64,000 nt of DNA, taken from Sphingomonas sp. BGYR3 (lineage in GTDB: Bacteria; Pseudomonadota; Alphaproteobacteria; Sphingomonadales; Sphingomonadaceae). Positions 1-9,575 of this stretch are shown in pieces. Where the stretch lies: NCBI RefSeq assembly GCF_025153455.1, contig NZ_JANZNT010000001.1, positions 1,116,001 through 1,180,000 of the forward strand, written 5' to 3'. The position numbers were made by a program, and so were the translations under genes. Within the stretch, counting starts at the first letter, position 1. Each line of letters opens with the position of its first letter. The notes beneath the pieces were generated by a model. That model was not told the origin of the DNA. It saw only the letters and a program-made list of their open reading frames with translations, and ran no database searches.

Positions 1-3000
1 ACCAAAGCCGTCGGCCGCGCGCCCTCGCGGGAGAAGAAGGGCAGGTTCCATTCCCGCGCCAGATTGGCCAGCCACAGCGACCATCCGCCGATTCGCCCGC
101 GCACCGCCATCACGCTGACATAGACCTCCGGCGCATATCCGCCGGGCATTGCCACTTCGACGACGGGGTCCTTGCCGCTCAGTTCGGTGACAAAGCTGTC
201 GATGACGCCCTCGCGCTCGACCGTGACCAGCGCCGTTGCCTCGCGGAACGGCATCCGCACCTGGAACCGCGCCTTCCCGCCCGCCTTCACCTCCGGCGCC
301 TCGGCGATCACGTCCATGCGGTCGCCATTGTCGCCGCCGAACCACCAGTCGTCCTCACCGGCCAGCCAGACCGACGTGCCGGCCACTGCCGCATTGCCAT
401 CGGCATCCTCGGCAGTGGCAACGGCATAAACCTCGCCCGACACGCCGGGGTCCATCCGGCATTCGGCCAGCCCCAGTTGGTCGGTTGTCGCGGAACAGCT
501 TTCGTCGATCCGCGTCGTCTTCATCTGGTTGTCATAGGCATAAAAGCCGCCGATCAGCCGCCGCCTGGCGGTCAGCACCTCGCGGCTGAACAGTTCCACC
601 GTGATCCGCTGTCCCTTGATCGGCTTGCCCGTCGGATCGAGCGCGACCAGCTTCAGCCGCAGATCGTCGTCCTTCATCATCCAGCCATCGGTCTTCACCC
701 CGATCTGGACGGCACTGTCATACAGCGGCACCCGGCGCGACGCGGTCAGGATTTCGCCATTGGCGTCCTCATAATCCATCTCGACCAGCAGGTCGGTCGG
801 GCCGGAAAGGGTTGCGGGCACATCGACACTCGTTCGCGCAGTCCCTTCCCCGTTCAGGGTCAGCGGCAGCGTCTGCGTCGGCGGCAGCGGGGACAGTTCC
901 TCCTCGCCATCGCCGTTCAGCGGCTTGACGCCCTCCACCATCCGCCGCCCGGCAAAGCTGTATCCGTCATATCCCTTGGGCCGGCGAACCCCCTCCATGA
1001 ACGCGACGCGCAGATCGACGGCCAGGTTGGATGCGCCCCCGCCCGACAGATATCCGGCGAACAGGTCCAGCGGCACCGATTTGGGCTTGACCATCGGCGC
1101 GCTCGGCCCGCTGACGCTCGCTTTCATCGTGGGCAGGCGATATTCGTCGACCTTCACCGACTGGCCGGACCAGATCGTCCGGTCGCCATTGACGAAGCGC
1201 AGCGAATAATCGCCCATCGGCGCGGCGGCAGGCACTGCCCAAGTCGTCTCGCCCGATCCGCCCGGCCGGATCGTCAGCGGCAATTCGAACTCCGTCCCGC
1301 TGCCCGAATGGCTCAGCACCAGCTTGCCGGTAAAGCCGGGCATCAGGCTGAACCCACGCGGCGACGGCATCCGCACGAAATGCTTCATGTTCACCGTCTC
1401 GCCCTGCTTGACGAGCGCGCGGTCGAACACGGTGTGGATCACCTCTTCCCGCGCCGACCAGCCGAACGGCAGGTCGAAATCATAGGGTCGGATGCCCTCG
1501 CCCCACTGGGTCAGGGTAAAGCTCATGTCATCGCCCGCGCGGGCGGAAATCATCAACGGATGCGCCTCGCTCGACGGGCCGCAATCGGTATAGGTTTCCG
1601 GTTCCGGCAGCCCCTTGGCAAACGCCGCGCGGCCCTGAGCATCGCTACGCCCGCGCGCCAGCTCGGCCCCGGTGCAGCTGTCGGTGACGCGCACCTCCGC
1701 CCCCGCCACCGGCTTGCCGGTATCCAGCGCCGTGACCCAGGCAAGCGATCCGCCCCGGCCCCATTTGAAATGCACCGCCATGTTGGTGACCAGCGCGCCC
1801 GCCGCGACATAGCGCGGGGCATTGCGGCCCAGCAGCGCCGCGCCCAGCCGGGGGCTGGCAAATTCGACGACATAGAATCCGGGCTTGCCCAGCGCGATCG
1901 GCACCACCTCCATCGGCTTGCCGCCTGCGGGCAGGGGCAGGTTGAACGCCTTGCCCGCGCCGCCGCTCAGGATGGGCTTCGACCCGGTGTCGTTGACCGT
2001 CACCGTCTCGCCGCCGCGCTGCTCCTCATGGCTCTTGTAATTATCGGCCTCGTCGATGGTGCGCAGCCATTTGGCGACGCTGGCATCCGATCCCGCAACG
2101 CGCAGCGCCTGTCCGGCCAGCGCGGCATTGCTGCCGGCCAGGGGGTTTTCGACATTGCGGATGGTGACCGGCAACGTGCCGCCCTCCTTCGCCTCCACGA
2201 TCCCGAACGGTGCGGCAAACTTCACCAGCGGCGGCGCCTCGTCGAACCGCACCTCCAGCGGAAAGCGTTCGGCATTGCTCAGCGGCCGGCCGCTCTCATC
2301 CTTCACCCCGGCGGGCAGGACCAGCTTGGCCGCCACCGCCTCGGGCAGGGGCGCGGAAAAGCGCACCTGGCTGACCATCGCCTTGTTCTTGTCATCGTCG
2401 GTGATCGCGGCGGTCAGCACCTTGCCGCCCGGCACCTCGATCCGCGCCTGTTTCGCCACCTCGGCGGGCACGGGCGCGGAAAAGCGCAGCCAGCCGGGCG
2501 ACACCGGATTGCACCCCGCCTGCGGGTTGACCCGCGAACATTCGAAACGCGCGGTAAACGGCTTGCGCACCGTGAAATCGAACCGCTGGTCGGTGCCCGC
2601 CGTCCGTCCGCCGCTCTCGATCCCTGCGCCCCAGACCAGCGCCATGTCGCGCCCCGGCGGCAATGGCCGGCGACAGCGCAGCGCCGTCACCCCGGCCAGC
2701 GCCCGCTTCGCCTCGCCCGCGCTGGCCGGCACCGTTTCGGGCAGCCCCGCGCTCGACAGGAAACTGCGGCTTTGCCAGTCGTCCTTGCCCAGTTTCTTCA
2801 ACAGGTCGATGGCCGCATCGGTGCCCAGCACATCCACCGGGATGCGTTCGCTCAACCCGTCGATCGCGCAATAGGCATTGGCCCCAACCGACCCCGGCGA
2901 TGCGGCCAGGTTGGCGGCGACCAGGAACACCTGATCCTCCTCGATCTCGCCGCCATAACCGCCGGGCAGCACCGCGCGCGCCACCGGCCCGCCGCTGTCC

Positions 3001-3353
3001 ACGCTGAAACTGCGCGTTCCCTCCACGGCATAGCCAGCCGCGCTTTTCAATCCATCGCGCAGGTCGAACCGGCACGTGACGCCGCCCGGCAACCCGCTGG
3101 CGAAATCATAAACCCAGGTTTGCGGATCGACCCAGCGCCCCTCGCCCGCCACGGGACAGGCGATGGCAGCGGGCGCGGCGGCACGCGGATCGCCCAGCGG
3201 CACCATCGCCGCGCTGAACCGCAGCGTGAATCGCTCGATCGCGCCATTGCTCATGCCCGGCGTTGCCAGTGTCACGCGCGGGGCATCATCGGCCATGGCC
3301 AGCGGCACGCCGATCACGGCCAGGGCGAGCGCAACGCGCACTGCAAGCATCAT
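1..3353 (-). CDS. Alpha-2-macroglobulin family protein (YfhM-like), N-terminal part
   Basis: Bacterial alpha-2-macroglobulins are periplasmic protease-trapping proteins, often working beside penicillin-binding protein PbpC. The reverse strand is read as open from 3353 to the left edge, giving at least 1117 residues of a family that usually has 1600-1900. Translation begins MMLAVRVALALAVIGVPLAM, a signal peptide with an AMA/DD cleavage site and no lipobox Cys, unlike E. coli YfhM, a lipoprotein. Macroglobulin-like beta domains follow. Close to the edge it reads VRGRIGGWSLWLANLAREW. The thioester (CxEQ) domain, if present, lies outside the window. Start: ATG at 3353 is 7 nt from a perfect AGGAGG; ATG at 3359 touches that site and is too close. 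The opposite strand carries a 981-codon open frame that is only a shadow. Confidence 0.85.
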   Translation of the reverse strand, partial: MMLAVRVALALAVIGVPLAMADDAPRVTLATPGMSNGAIERFTLRFSAAMVPLGDPRAAAPAAIACPVAGEGRWVDPQTWVYDFASGLPGGVTCRFDLRDGLKSAAGYAVEGTRSFSVDSGGPVARAVLPGGYGGEIEEDQVFLVAANLAASPGSVGANAYCAIDGLSERIPVDVLGTDAAIDLLKKLGKDDWQSRSFLSSAGLPETVPASAGEAKRALAGVTALRCRRPLPPGRDMALVWGAGIESGGRTAGTDQRFDFTVRKPFTARFECSRVNPQAGCNPVSPGWLRFSAPVPAEVAKQARIEVPGGKVLTAAITDDDKNKAMVSQVRFSAPLPEAVAAKLVLPAGVKDESGRPLSNAERFPLEVRFDEAPPLVKFAAPFGIVEAKEGGTLPVTIRNVENPLAGSNAALAGQALRVAGSDASVAKWLRTIDEADNYKSHEEQRGGETVTVNDTGSKPILSGGAGKAFNLPLPAGGKPMEVVPIALGKPGFYVVEFASPRLGAALLGRNAPRYVAAGALVTNMAVHFKWGRGGSLAWVTALDTGKPVAGAEVRVTDSCTGAELARGRSDAQGRAAFAKGLPEPETYTDCGPSSEAHPLMISARAGDDMSFTLTQWGEGIRPYDFDLPFGWSAREEVIHTVFDRALVKQGETVNMKHFVRMPSPRGFSLMPGFTGKLVLSHSGSGTEFELPLTIRPGGSGETTWAVPAAAPMGDYSLRFVNGDRTIWSGQSVKVDEYRLPTMKASVSGPSAPMVKPKSVPLDLFAGYLSGGGASNLAVDLRVAFMEGVRRPKGYDGYSFAGRRMVEGVKPLNGDGEEELSPLPPTQTLPLTLNGEGTARTSVDVPATLSGPTDLLVEMDYEDANGEILTASRRVPLYDSAVQIGVKTDGWMMKDDDLRLKLVALDPTGKPIKGQRITVELFSREVLTARRRLIGGFYAYDNQMKTTRIDESCSATTDQLGLAECRMDPGVSGEVYAVATAEDADGNAAVAGTSVWLAGEDDWWFGGDNGDRMDVIAEAPEVKAGGKARFQVRMPFREATALVTVEREGVIDSFVTELSGKDPVVEVAMPGGYAPEVYVSVMAVRGRIGGWSLWLANLAREWNLPFFSREGARPTAL

Positions 3354-3501
3354 GGGCATCCCTCCTGCCCGGTTGTCCACCGGGACTACCGGCCGGACCA
3401 TAGCAGTGTCCAGAATGCCTGACAGTGCTTTGTTTACATTCGTCATTTATCGGTGAACATTGAACTACGTAAATCGCGCAGGTTGGGGGGTGTGGCGATT
3501 G

Positions 3502-4899
3502 ATGATCTTCCTGCTCGGTCTGGTCGATGCGTTGACGCATGAGATGCTGTTATTCGCCGCGATCGGGTTTCTGATCGGCGGGATCGACGATCTGTCCATC
3601 GACCTTATCCATGGCTGGCATCTGCTGCGCGACCGGATATCTGGTCCGCGCCGCCCGCGCATCGCCCTGTCGCAACTGCCGGTACCCGCCGATCCGTCCA
3701 TGATCGCGGTGTTCGTGCCCGCCTGGGACGAATCGCAGGTGATCGGCCCGATGCTGTCGGGCGCGCTCGCCCGGTTCGATCAATCGCGCTATCGCATCTA
3801 TGTCGGCGTCTATCCCAACGATCCGGCCACCATGGGCGCGGTCACCGCGATCGCCCGCACCGACCTTCGCGTCCGCCCGGTGGTCGTCGATCGTCCGGGT
3901 CCGACGACCAAGGCGCATTGCCTTAATCAGCTATGGGCCGCGCTGCTTGCCGATCAGGCGGCGGGGAACGATCCGGCCGGCCTGATCGTGCTGCATGATG
4001 CAGAGGATTGGGTGCATCCCGGCGAACTGGCCGTCTATGCCCATCACATCGGCCGGTACGATGTGGTCCAGATTCCGGTGCTGCCGCTGGTTCATCCGAC
4101 GTCGCCCTTCGTATCCGGCCATTATGCGGACGAGTTTTCCGAGGCGCATCTGAAGTCGCTGCCCGTGCGCGAACGGCTGGGTGCCGGGTTGCCGCTGGCG
4201 GGCGTGGGCTGTGCGATCCGCTTTTCCATGCTGGTGGCCATCGCCACTGCGCGCGGCGGCAAGCCGTTCGATGAGGACAGCCTGACCGAGGATTACGAAC
4301 TGGGCCTTGCCATCCACCGGCTGGGCGGTCGCGGCGCGCTGGTCCGCATGGCAGAGCGGCCCGGCGGTCCGCTGGTCGCCGTCCGCGCCTATTTCCCCGA
4401 CACCATCGACGCGGCCGTCCGGCAAAAGGCGCGCTGGATCACCGGCATCGCGCTGGCCGGGTGGGACCGGACGGGGTGGAGCCGCGCACGGCAGTGGCAG
4501 GATCACTGGATGCGGATGCGCGACCGGCGCACGCTGATCGCCGTGATGGTCCTGGCTGCGGCCTATCTGGCGCTGCTCGGATGGGGCATGGGGCGCGTCG
4601 GCCACTGGCTGGCCGGGGTGCCGGTGCCTGCAACCGATCCCTGGATCGCCTGGCTGATGCCGATCAATGCCGTGCTGCTCGGCTGGCGGCTGATCGTCCG
4701 CGCGCTCCACGTACGCGCCCATTATGGCTGGGGACAGGCGCTGTTGTCCGCCCCGCGCGCGATTGTCGGCAATTTCATCGCGCTGCTCGCCACCCGGCGG
4801 GCGCTGTTCGCCTATTTCCGGTTGCTGCGCGGCGCGCGCCTGCACTGGGACAAGACGGCGCACCACTTCCCCGTCGCCCCGGATCGCGCCACGCGATGA
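3502..4899 (+). CDS. NfrB-like membrane glycosyltransferase (GT2 type)
   Basis: Processive GT2-type inner-membrane glycosyltransferase resembling the N-terminal half of NfrB, the phage N4 receptor partner that makes a surface polysaccharide. An N-terminal membrane segment (LLFAAIGFLIGGIDDL) is followed by the GT-A fold: FVPAWDE, the nucleotide-binding HDAEDWVHP, the acceptor-site motif EDYELG and QKARWITGI, which fits Q-x-x-R-W. Two or three further membrane helices follow. At 465 residues it lacks the long C-terminal domain of E. coli NfrB. In-frame TTG 3460 and GTG 3490 are alternative starts; ATG 3502 is chosen because similarity to the family begins there. The stop overlaps the next ATG (ATGA), so the two genes are translationally coupled. 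Confidence 0.8.
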   Translation: MIFLLGLVDALTHEMLLFAAIGFLIGGIDDLSIDLIHGWHLLRDRISGPRRPRIALSQLPVPADPSMIAVFVPAWDESQVIGPMLSGALARFDQSRYRIYVGVYPNDPATMGAVTAIARTDLRVRPVVVDRPGPTTKAHCLNQLWAALLADQAAGNDPAGLIVLHDAEDWVHPGELAVYAHHIGRYDVVQIPVLPLVHPTSPFVSGHYADEFSEAHLKSLPVRERLGAGLPLAGVGCAIRFSMLVAIATARGGKPFDEDSLTEDYELGLAIHRLGGRGALVRMAERPGGPLVAVRAYFPDTIDAAVRQKARWITGIALAGWDRTGWSRARQWQDHWMRMRDRRTLIAVMVLAAAYLALLGWGMGRVGHWLAGVPVPATDPWIAWLMPINAVLLGWRLIVRALHVRAHYGWGQALLSAPRAIVGNFIALLATRRALFAYFRLLRGARLHWDKTAHHFPVAPDRATR

Positions 4900-5960
4900 G
4901 CCTGGGCCAGGCAGCCGGTCGCCCGCTGCGCTTTGCGGGCCTTGTCCTGACGGGCTGGGTCTCGCTGCGCGTGCTCGTCCTCTGGTCGCAAACGGGCGAT
5001 CTGCCCGATGCGATCCGGCAGGGCGTGCCGGGCGGCGCGATGATGGAACGGCTGGTGGCGCAGACGGACCTGATCGCCGCCCTGCCCGGACCTGCAGCGG
5101 CTGAGGCCGCGTTGCCCCGCCTCGCCCCGCCCGCGCCCGCCCCCCGGATCGGCCCGCTGCGACAGCCGCCCGCAATCGGCTCCGTCCCCGGCCTGCTCGC
5201 CATCCACGCCCCGGCGCACGCAGCAGAACCGGGCCGCATCCGCATGGCGAGTGCCGCCATCGCCCTGCTCGACCCCATCCATCTCGTCGTCCCGGAAATC
5301 AGCCCGCGGCTGATACCCGATGCCGGTGCACTTGCCCCGCGGCCCGGCGGCCTTTCGGGTTCGGCCTGGCTGGTGGCGCGCGGCGGCGCTGGCAGCACGG
5401 TCGCCGGTCAGGGGCAGCTTGGCGGGGCACAGGCCGGCGCGCGGCTGCGCTATCCGGTCGCCGGCCCCGCCCTGACCGCGATGGCGGGCGTCAACCTGCC
5501 GCTGGCGACAACCGGTCGCGAACTGGTCACCGGCATCGAATGGCGGCCGGTGCGCGCGCCGATCACCCTGATTGCCGAGCGCCGCGACGCAATTGACGGC
5601 GGGGCCGGGACCGCCGTTGGCGCGGGTGCCGTGATGGGCATGGGGCCAAGCCCGATCGGCGGCGGCGTTTCGGTCGAACTCTATGGCCAGGGCGGCGCAC
5701 TCGTCCGCGACCGGATTCAGCCCTATGCCGATGGCGCGGCCCGTGCGCTGCGTCCCGTGGGGGGCGGCATTTCGCTTGGCGGCGGGGTGTGGGGCGGCGC
5801 TCAGCGCGATGCCGCGCGGCTGGATATCGGCCCCAGCGCGGTCGCGACCATGCGCCTCGGGCAACAGCCGGTGCGCGTCTCGCTCGACTGGCGGCAACGC
5901 GTTGCGGGCGATGCCGCCCCCGACAGCGGCCCTGCCCTGACCGTCGGTTTCGACTTCTAG
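4896..5960 (+). CDS. Small outer-membrane-type protein coupled to the NfrB-like transferase (NfrA C-terminal-like)
   Basis: A 354-residue protein overlapping the upstream glycosyltransferase stop by 4 nt. It has an N-terminal hydrophobic stretch (LRFAGLVLTGWVSLRVLVLW), a Pro/Ala-rich linker at about residues 70-130, then about 200 residues of alternating Gly-rich short strands that end in Phe (TVGFDF), the usual last residue of outer-membrane beta-barrels. In this position E. coli has NfrA, a large TPR/barrel outer-membrane protein. I infer a reduced NfrA-like exporter that has lost the TPR part. No catalytic motif is visible. The assignment rests on context, barrel-like pattern and terminal Phe, not on a clear sequence match. 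Confidence 0.55.
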   Translation: MSLGQAAGRPLRFAGLVLTGWVSLRVLVLWSQTGDLPDAIRQGVPGGAMMERLVAQTDLIAALPGPAAAEAALPRLAPPAPAPRIGPLRQPPAIGSVPGLLAIHAPAHAAEPGRIRMASAAIALLDPIHLVVPEISPRLIPDAGALAPRPGGLSGSAWLVARGGAGSTVAGQGQLGGAQAGARLRYPVAGPALTAMAGVNLPLATTGRELVTGIEWRPVRAPITLIAERRDAIDGGAGTAVGAGAVMGMGPSPIGGGVSVELYGQGGALVRDRIQPYADGAARALRPVGGGISLGGGVWGGAQRDAARLDIGPSAVATMRLGQQPVRVSLDWRQRVAGDAAPDSGPALTVGFDF

Positions 5961-6045
5961 CGGGCAGCGGCCCTGCGGCGGAAAGCGGCGAACGCCACCA
6001 TCGCGCCTTTTTCCTGCCCGGTGATCGCGCTATCGGTCGTCGGAC

Positions 6046-6957
6046 ATGGACCTTTACCTTCCCATCGCCAACCTGTCGGTCAATGCGCTGGTCATCGTGC
6101 TGCTGGGCGGCGCGGTCGGCCTGCTGGCCGGGATGTTCGGCGTGGGCGGCGGGTTCCTGACAACGCCGCTGCTAATCTTCTATGGCATCCCGCCCACGGT
6201 CGCCGCCGCCTCTGCCGCAAGCCAGGTGACCGGCGCCAGCGTTTCCGGCGTCATCGCGCATATGCGGCGCGACGGCGTCGACCTTCAGATGGGCGGCGTC
6301 CTTGTGCTGGGCGGCGTGGTCGGATCGCTGATCGGCGCCGTGCTGTTCGACTGGCTGCGCGGCACGGGCCAGATCGATACGGTCATCAACATCCTCTATG
6401 TCCTGCTGCTCGGATCGATCGGCGGGCTGATGCTGCGGGAATCGCTCGCCTCGCTCAATGCCGCGCGGTCGGGCACGCCCCAGCCGCTGCGCAAACGGCA
6501 CTGGCCGCTGATCGCCGCGCTGCCCTTTCGCTGGCGCTTCTACCGGTCGGGCCTGTACATCTCGCCCATCGCGCCGCTTGTCCTGGGGATCGCGGTCGGC
6601 ATCCTGACGATGCTGCTGGGCGTCGGCGGCGGCTTCGTGCTGGTGCCGGCGATGATCTATCTTTTGGGCATGAGCACGCGCGTCGTTGTCGGCACGTCGC
6701 TGTTTCAGATCCTGTTCGTCACGGCGGCCGCCACCATGGTCCACGCCCTGACGACCAAGGCGGTGGACATCGTGCTGGCCGCCCTGTTGCTGATCGGATC
6801 GGTCAGCGGGGCACAGATCGGCGCACGGCTGGCCCAGCGGGTCCAGCCTGAATATCTCCGCCTGTTGCTTGCCATCCTGGTGCTGGCGGTGGGGGCGCGG
6901 ATGCTGCTCGGCCTCGCATGGCGGCCGGACGAGATCTATTCGATCGAGCTTGGCTGA
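6046..6957 (+). CDS. TauE/SafE family sulfite/organosulfur permease
   Basis: Membrane permease of the TSUP/TauE-SafE family, which moves sulfite, sulfoacetate or related anions across the inner membrane. At 303 residues it shows the internal duplication of the family: two related Gly-rich repeats, LLAGMFGVGGGFLTTPLL near residue 27 and ILTMLLGVGGGFVLVPAMIY near residue 186, each opening a four-helix half. The next gene starts 2 nt after its stop and encodes the Alph_Pro_TM partner that commonly accompanies this permease in alphaproteobacteria, so the two probably act together. Substrate is not deducible. Confidence 0.88.
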   Translation: MDLYLPIANLSVNALVIVLLGGAVGLLAGMFGVGGGFLTTPLLIFYGIPPTVAAASAASQVTGASVSGVIAHMRRDGVDLQMGGVLVLGGVVGSLIGAVLFDWLRGTGQIDTVINILYVLLLGSIGGLMLRESLASLNAARSGTPQPLRKRHWPLIAALPFRWRFYRSGLYISPIAPLVLGIAVGILTMLLGVGGGFVLVPAMIYLLGMSTRVVVGTSLFQILFVTAAATMVHALTTKAVDIVLAALLLIGSVSGAQIGARLAQRVQPEYLRLLLAILVLAVGARMLLGLAWRPDEIYSIELG

Positions 6958-6959
6958 CG

Positions 6960-7739
6960 ATGGCCCGCTGGCTGCGCCCCGTGTTGCTTGCCCTCGCCCT
7001 GCCGCTGACGCTGGGCGCGGCAAAGCCGGTGCTGGTGCCCGACGTGTCGCAGCGCGATATCGAAATCGTGTACAGCTTTACCGGGGCGGAACTGCTGCTG
7101 TTCGGGGCGATCCTCTATCCCGGCGGCCGCGTGCCCGGCGGGGACGAACCGGCGGACATCGTCGTGGTGGTCAAGGGGCCGACCGAAAGCATCCGCCTGC
7201 GCGAAAAGCGAAAGGTCGCCGGCATCTGGGTCAATGCGGACAGCGCACGCTACCGATCCGCCCCATCCTTTTACGCCATCGCCTCGTCACGCCCGATCGA
7301 CGAAGTGGTGGATGAGCGCACCCGCGCGATTTACGAACTGGGCCTCGACAGCCTGCAACTGTCCCCGATCACCGCTGCCACGCCGCAGGAGCAGCGCCGC
7401 TTTGCCGATGGCTTGGTCGATCTGAAGCGTCGGGCCGGCCTCTATTACGAGGCGCCGGGCGCGGTAGAAATCACCGAGGACGTGCTCTATCGCGCCCGCC
7501 TCGCCATCCCTGCCCGCGTGCCGGTCGGCCGGTTTACCGCCGAAACGCTGCTGATCCGCGATGGCCGCGTGCTGGCGGCTGCGGTCCGGGACATCGAAAT
7601 CCGCAAATCCGGCTTTGAACGCTTCGTTGCTGCCGCCGCCGATCAATGGTCGTTCCTGTACGGGATCGTCGCGGTCGCCCTTTCGCTCGGGCTGGGCTGG
7701 CTGGCGGGCCAGTTGTGGCAGCGCATCCGCACAGGGTGA
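6960..7739 (+). CDS. TIGR02186 / Alph_Pro_TM family transmembrane protein
   Basis: A 259-residue protein with a signal peptide (LRPVLLALALPLTLGAAKP), a large periplasmic beta-rich domain containing IEIVYSFTGAELLLFGAIL and VVVVKGPTESIRLREKRKVAG, and one C-terminal membrane anchor (FLYGIVAVALSLGLGWLAG). This matches the alphaproteobacterial Alph_Pro_TM family, which is uncharacterised and recurrently paired with TauE/SafE permeases. ATG 6960 lies 2 nt after the permease stop; an upstream in-frame start at 6918 would overlap the permease and lose the signal peptide. It is probably a periplasmic accessory subunit of the transporter. Confidence 0.82.
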   Translation: MARWLRPVLLALALPLTLGAAKPVLVPDVSQRDIEIVYSFTGAELLLFGAILYPGGRVPGGDEPADIVVVVKGPTESIRLREKRKVAGIWVNADSARYRSAPSFYAIASSRPIDEVVDERTRAIYELGLDSLQLSPITAATPQEQRRFADGLVDLKRRAGLYYEAPGAVEITEDVLYRARLAIPARVPVGRFTAETLLIRDGRVLAAAVRDIEIRKSGFERFVAAAADQWSFLYGIVAVALSLGLGWLAGQLWQRIRTG

Positions 7740-7820
7740 GCATCCGGTTATCGTCCGACAACCATATCTTTACGCCTGTTCTGCAAAAGGCGCAGGGTCA
7801 ATGGGGTGGGGTTGGAACGA

Positions 7821-9494
7821 ATGGCGGACATGCAGGGTGCGCGCGGATTTGAACCGGCGGTGACAGCGGGCGGTGCGGCCGGCGCGGTTGCCGCGGTGGC
7901 TCAACCGGTCGGGATGCTCACCTCGGTTTCCGGCGGCTCGGGCGAAATCGTGCTCGACGGCAATGCCCTGGCCGCCCTGTCCGGCAACGCCGACAGCGGC
8001 CTGGCCCATGCCGGACAGATCGGCAGCCAGATCAAGCTGCGCGCCGGATCGGTCTGGCTGGTCGCCACCGTCCGCAACACCCGCCTGACCAATGCCGAAC
8101 ATAATGAACTGTCGGCTCAGATCGACTTTCTGGGCGAGGGGGACGAGGAAAAGCTGACCGGCCGGCTGTTCCGGTTCCGTCGCGGCGTCACCCGCTATCC
8201 CGCACCCGGCACGCTGGTCTATCCGGTGTCCACGGTCGACCTGTCGCAGATCTATGCGACCGAGGATCGGCCCAATATCGAAATCGGCACCGTCCATCCC
8301 ACGCGCGACATTCGCGCCGCGCTTTATGTCGATGCGCTGCTGGGCAAGCATTTCGCGCTGCTGGGATCGACCGGCACCGGCAAATCGACCAGCGCCGCGC
8401 TGATCCTGCACCGCATCTGCGACATGGCGCCCCAGGGTCATATCGTGATGATCGACCCGCACGGCGAATATTCCGCGGCCTTTTCGACCAACGGTGCGCT
8501 GTTCGACGCCAGCAATCTTCAACTGCCCTATTGGCTGATGAACTTCGCCGAACATTGCGAAGTGCTGCTCACCTCGACCGGTTCGGATCGACAGGTGGAT
8601 GCCGACATTCTCGCCCGCTGCCTGATCGCCGCCAAATCAAAGAACCGGATTGCGCAAGAGGTCGGCAAGCTGACCGTCGATGCGCCGATCCCCTATCTGC
8701 TGTCCGACCTGTCGACCGCCATCCAGAACGAGATGGGCAAGATGGACAAGGCGACGGACACCGCGCCGTTCCTGCGGCTCAAGGGCAAGCTGGACGAGAT
8801 CAAGTCCGATCCGCGCTATGGCTTCATGTTCTCCGGCATGCTGGTCGGCGACAGCATGGCGCAGTTCATCGGCCGGATGTTCCGCCTGCCCAGCGATGGC
8901 AAGCCGATTTCCATCATCGACGTGTCGGGCGTGCCCAACGAAATCACCTCGGTCGTGGTGGCCGTGCTTGCCCGCATGGTGTTCGATTTCGCCATCTGGT
9001 CGCGCAACGAACCGCAGCGCCCGATCCTGCTCGTGTGTGAAGAGGCGCACCGCTACATCCCGAACGAACGGCACGCCGATGCCAGCTCGGTCGGCCGCAT
9101 CCTCAGCCGGATTGCCAAGGAAGGGCGCAAATACGGCGTCTCGCTGGGCCTGATCACGCAGCGGCCGTCGGACCTTGCCGAAGGGGTGCTGTCACAGGTC
9201 GGCACGATCATCTCGATGCGCCTGAACAACGAACGCGACCAGGCGTTCGTCCGCGCCGCCATGCCCGAAGGGGCGCGGGGCTTCCTCGATTCCATCCCGG
9301 CGCTGCGCAACCGCGAATGCATCGTCTGCGGCGAAGGCGTATCGACCCCGGTGCGCGTGGCGTTCGACAATCTTGAGGAACATCGCCGGCCGGCATCGGA
9401 AGACCCCGTCTTCTCCGACCTCTGGCGTCAGTCGGGCGGGGATGAGGATATCATCGCCCGCACCATCAAACGCTGGCGCTCACAGGGCCGCTAA
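7821..9494 (+). CDS. HerA-like ATPase (DUF87)
   Basis: Hexameric HerA/FtsK-superfamily ATPase. An N-terminal HAS-barrel-like region (residues about 25-150) precedes the RecA-type core with Walker A LLGSTGTGKST, MIDPHGEYS, a Walker B-like ILLVCEEAHRYIPNE and the sensor segment SLGLITQRPSDL. About 557 residues is normal for the bacterial type. HerA usually drives DNA-end resection with nuclease NurA; no NurA-like gene adjoins it here, so it probably belongs to the orphan HerA group common in alphaproteobacteria. GTG 7806 and ATG 7830 are alternative starts; ATG 7821 has GGAA shortly upstream. Confidence 0.87.
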   Translation: MADMQGARGFEPAVTAGGAAGAVAAVAQPVGMLTSVSGGSGEIVLDGNALAALSGNADSGLAHAGQIGSQIKLRAGSVWLVATVRNTRLTNAEHNELSAQIDFLGEGDEEKLTGRLFRFRRGVTRYPAPGTLVYPVSTVDLSQIYATEDRPNIEIGTVHPTRDIRAALYVDALLGKHFALLGSTGTGKSTSAALILHRICDMAPQGHIVMIDPHGEYSAAFSTNGALFDASNLQLPYWLMNFAEHCEVLLTSTGSDRQVDADILARCLIAAKSKNRIAQEVGKLTVDAPIPYLLSDLSTAIQNEMGKMDKATDTAPFLRLKGKLDEIKSDPRYGFMFSGMLVGDSMAQFIGRMFRLPSDGKPISIIDVSGVPNEITSVVVAVLARMVFDFAIWSRNEPQRPILLVCEEAHRYIPNERHADASSVGRILSRIAKEGRKYGVSLGLITQRPSDLAEGVLSQVGTIISMRLNNERDQAFVRAAMPEGARGFLDSIPALRNRECIVCGEGVSTPVRVAFDNLEEHRRPASEDPVFSDLWRQSGGDEDIIARTIKRWRSQGR

Positions 9495-9575
9495 GCCCGC
9501 GTCGCTCGACGATCGTTCCGGAAACCGGTTCAGGCAGGACGGCGTCCGTTCAGGTCGCCCGCTTACTGGGTCCGC

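Noticed and set aside
477..3422. 981-codon open frame on the plus strand
   Set aside because: Antisense to the alpha-2-macroglobulin gene; Arg/His/Gln-rich with no domain signature. High GC keeps antisense frames open.
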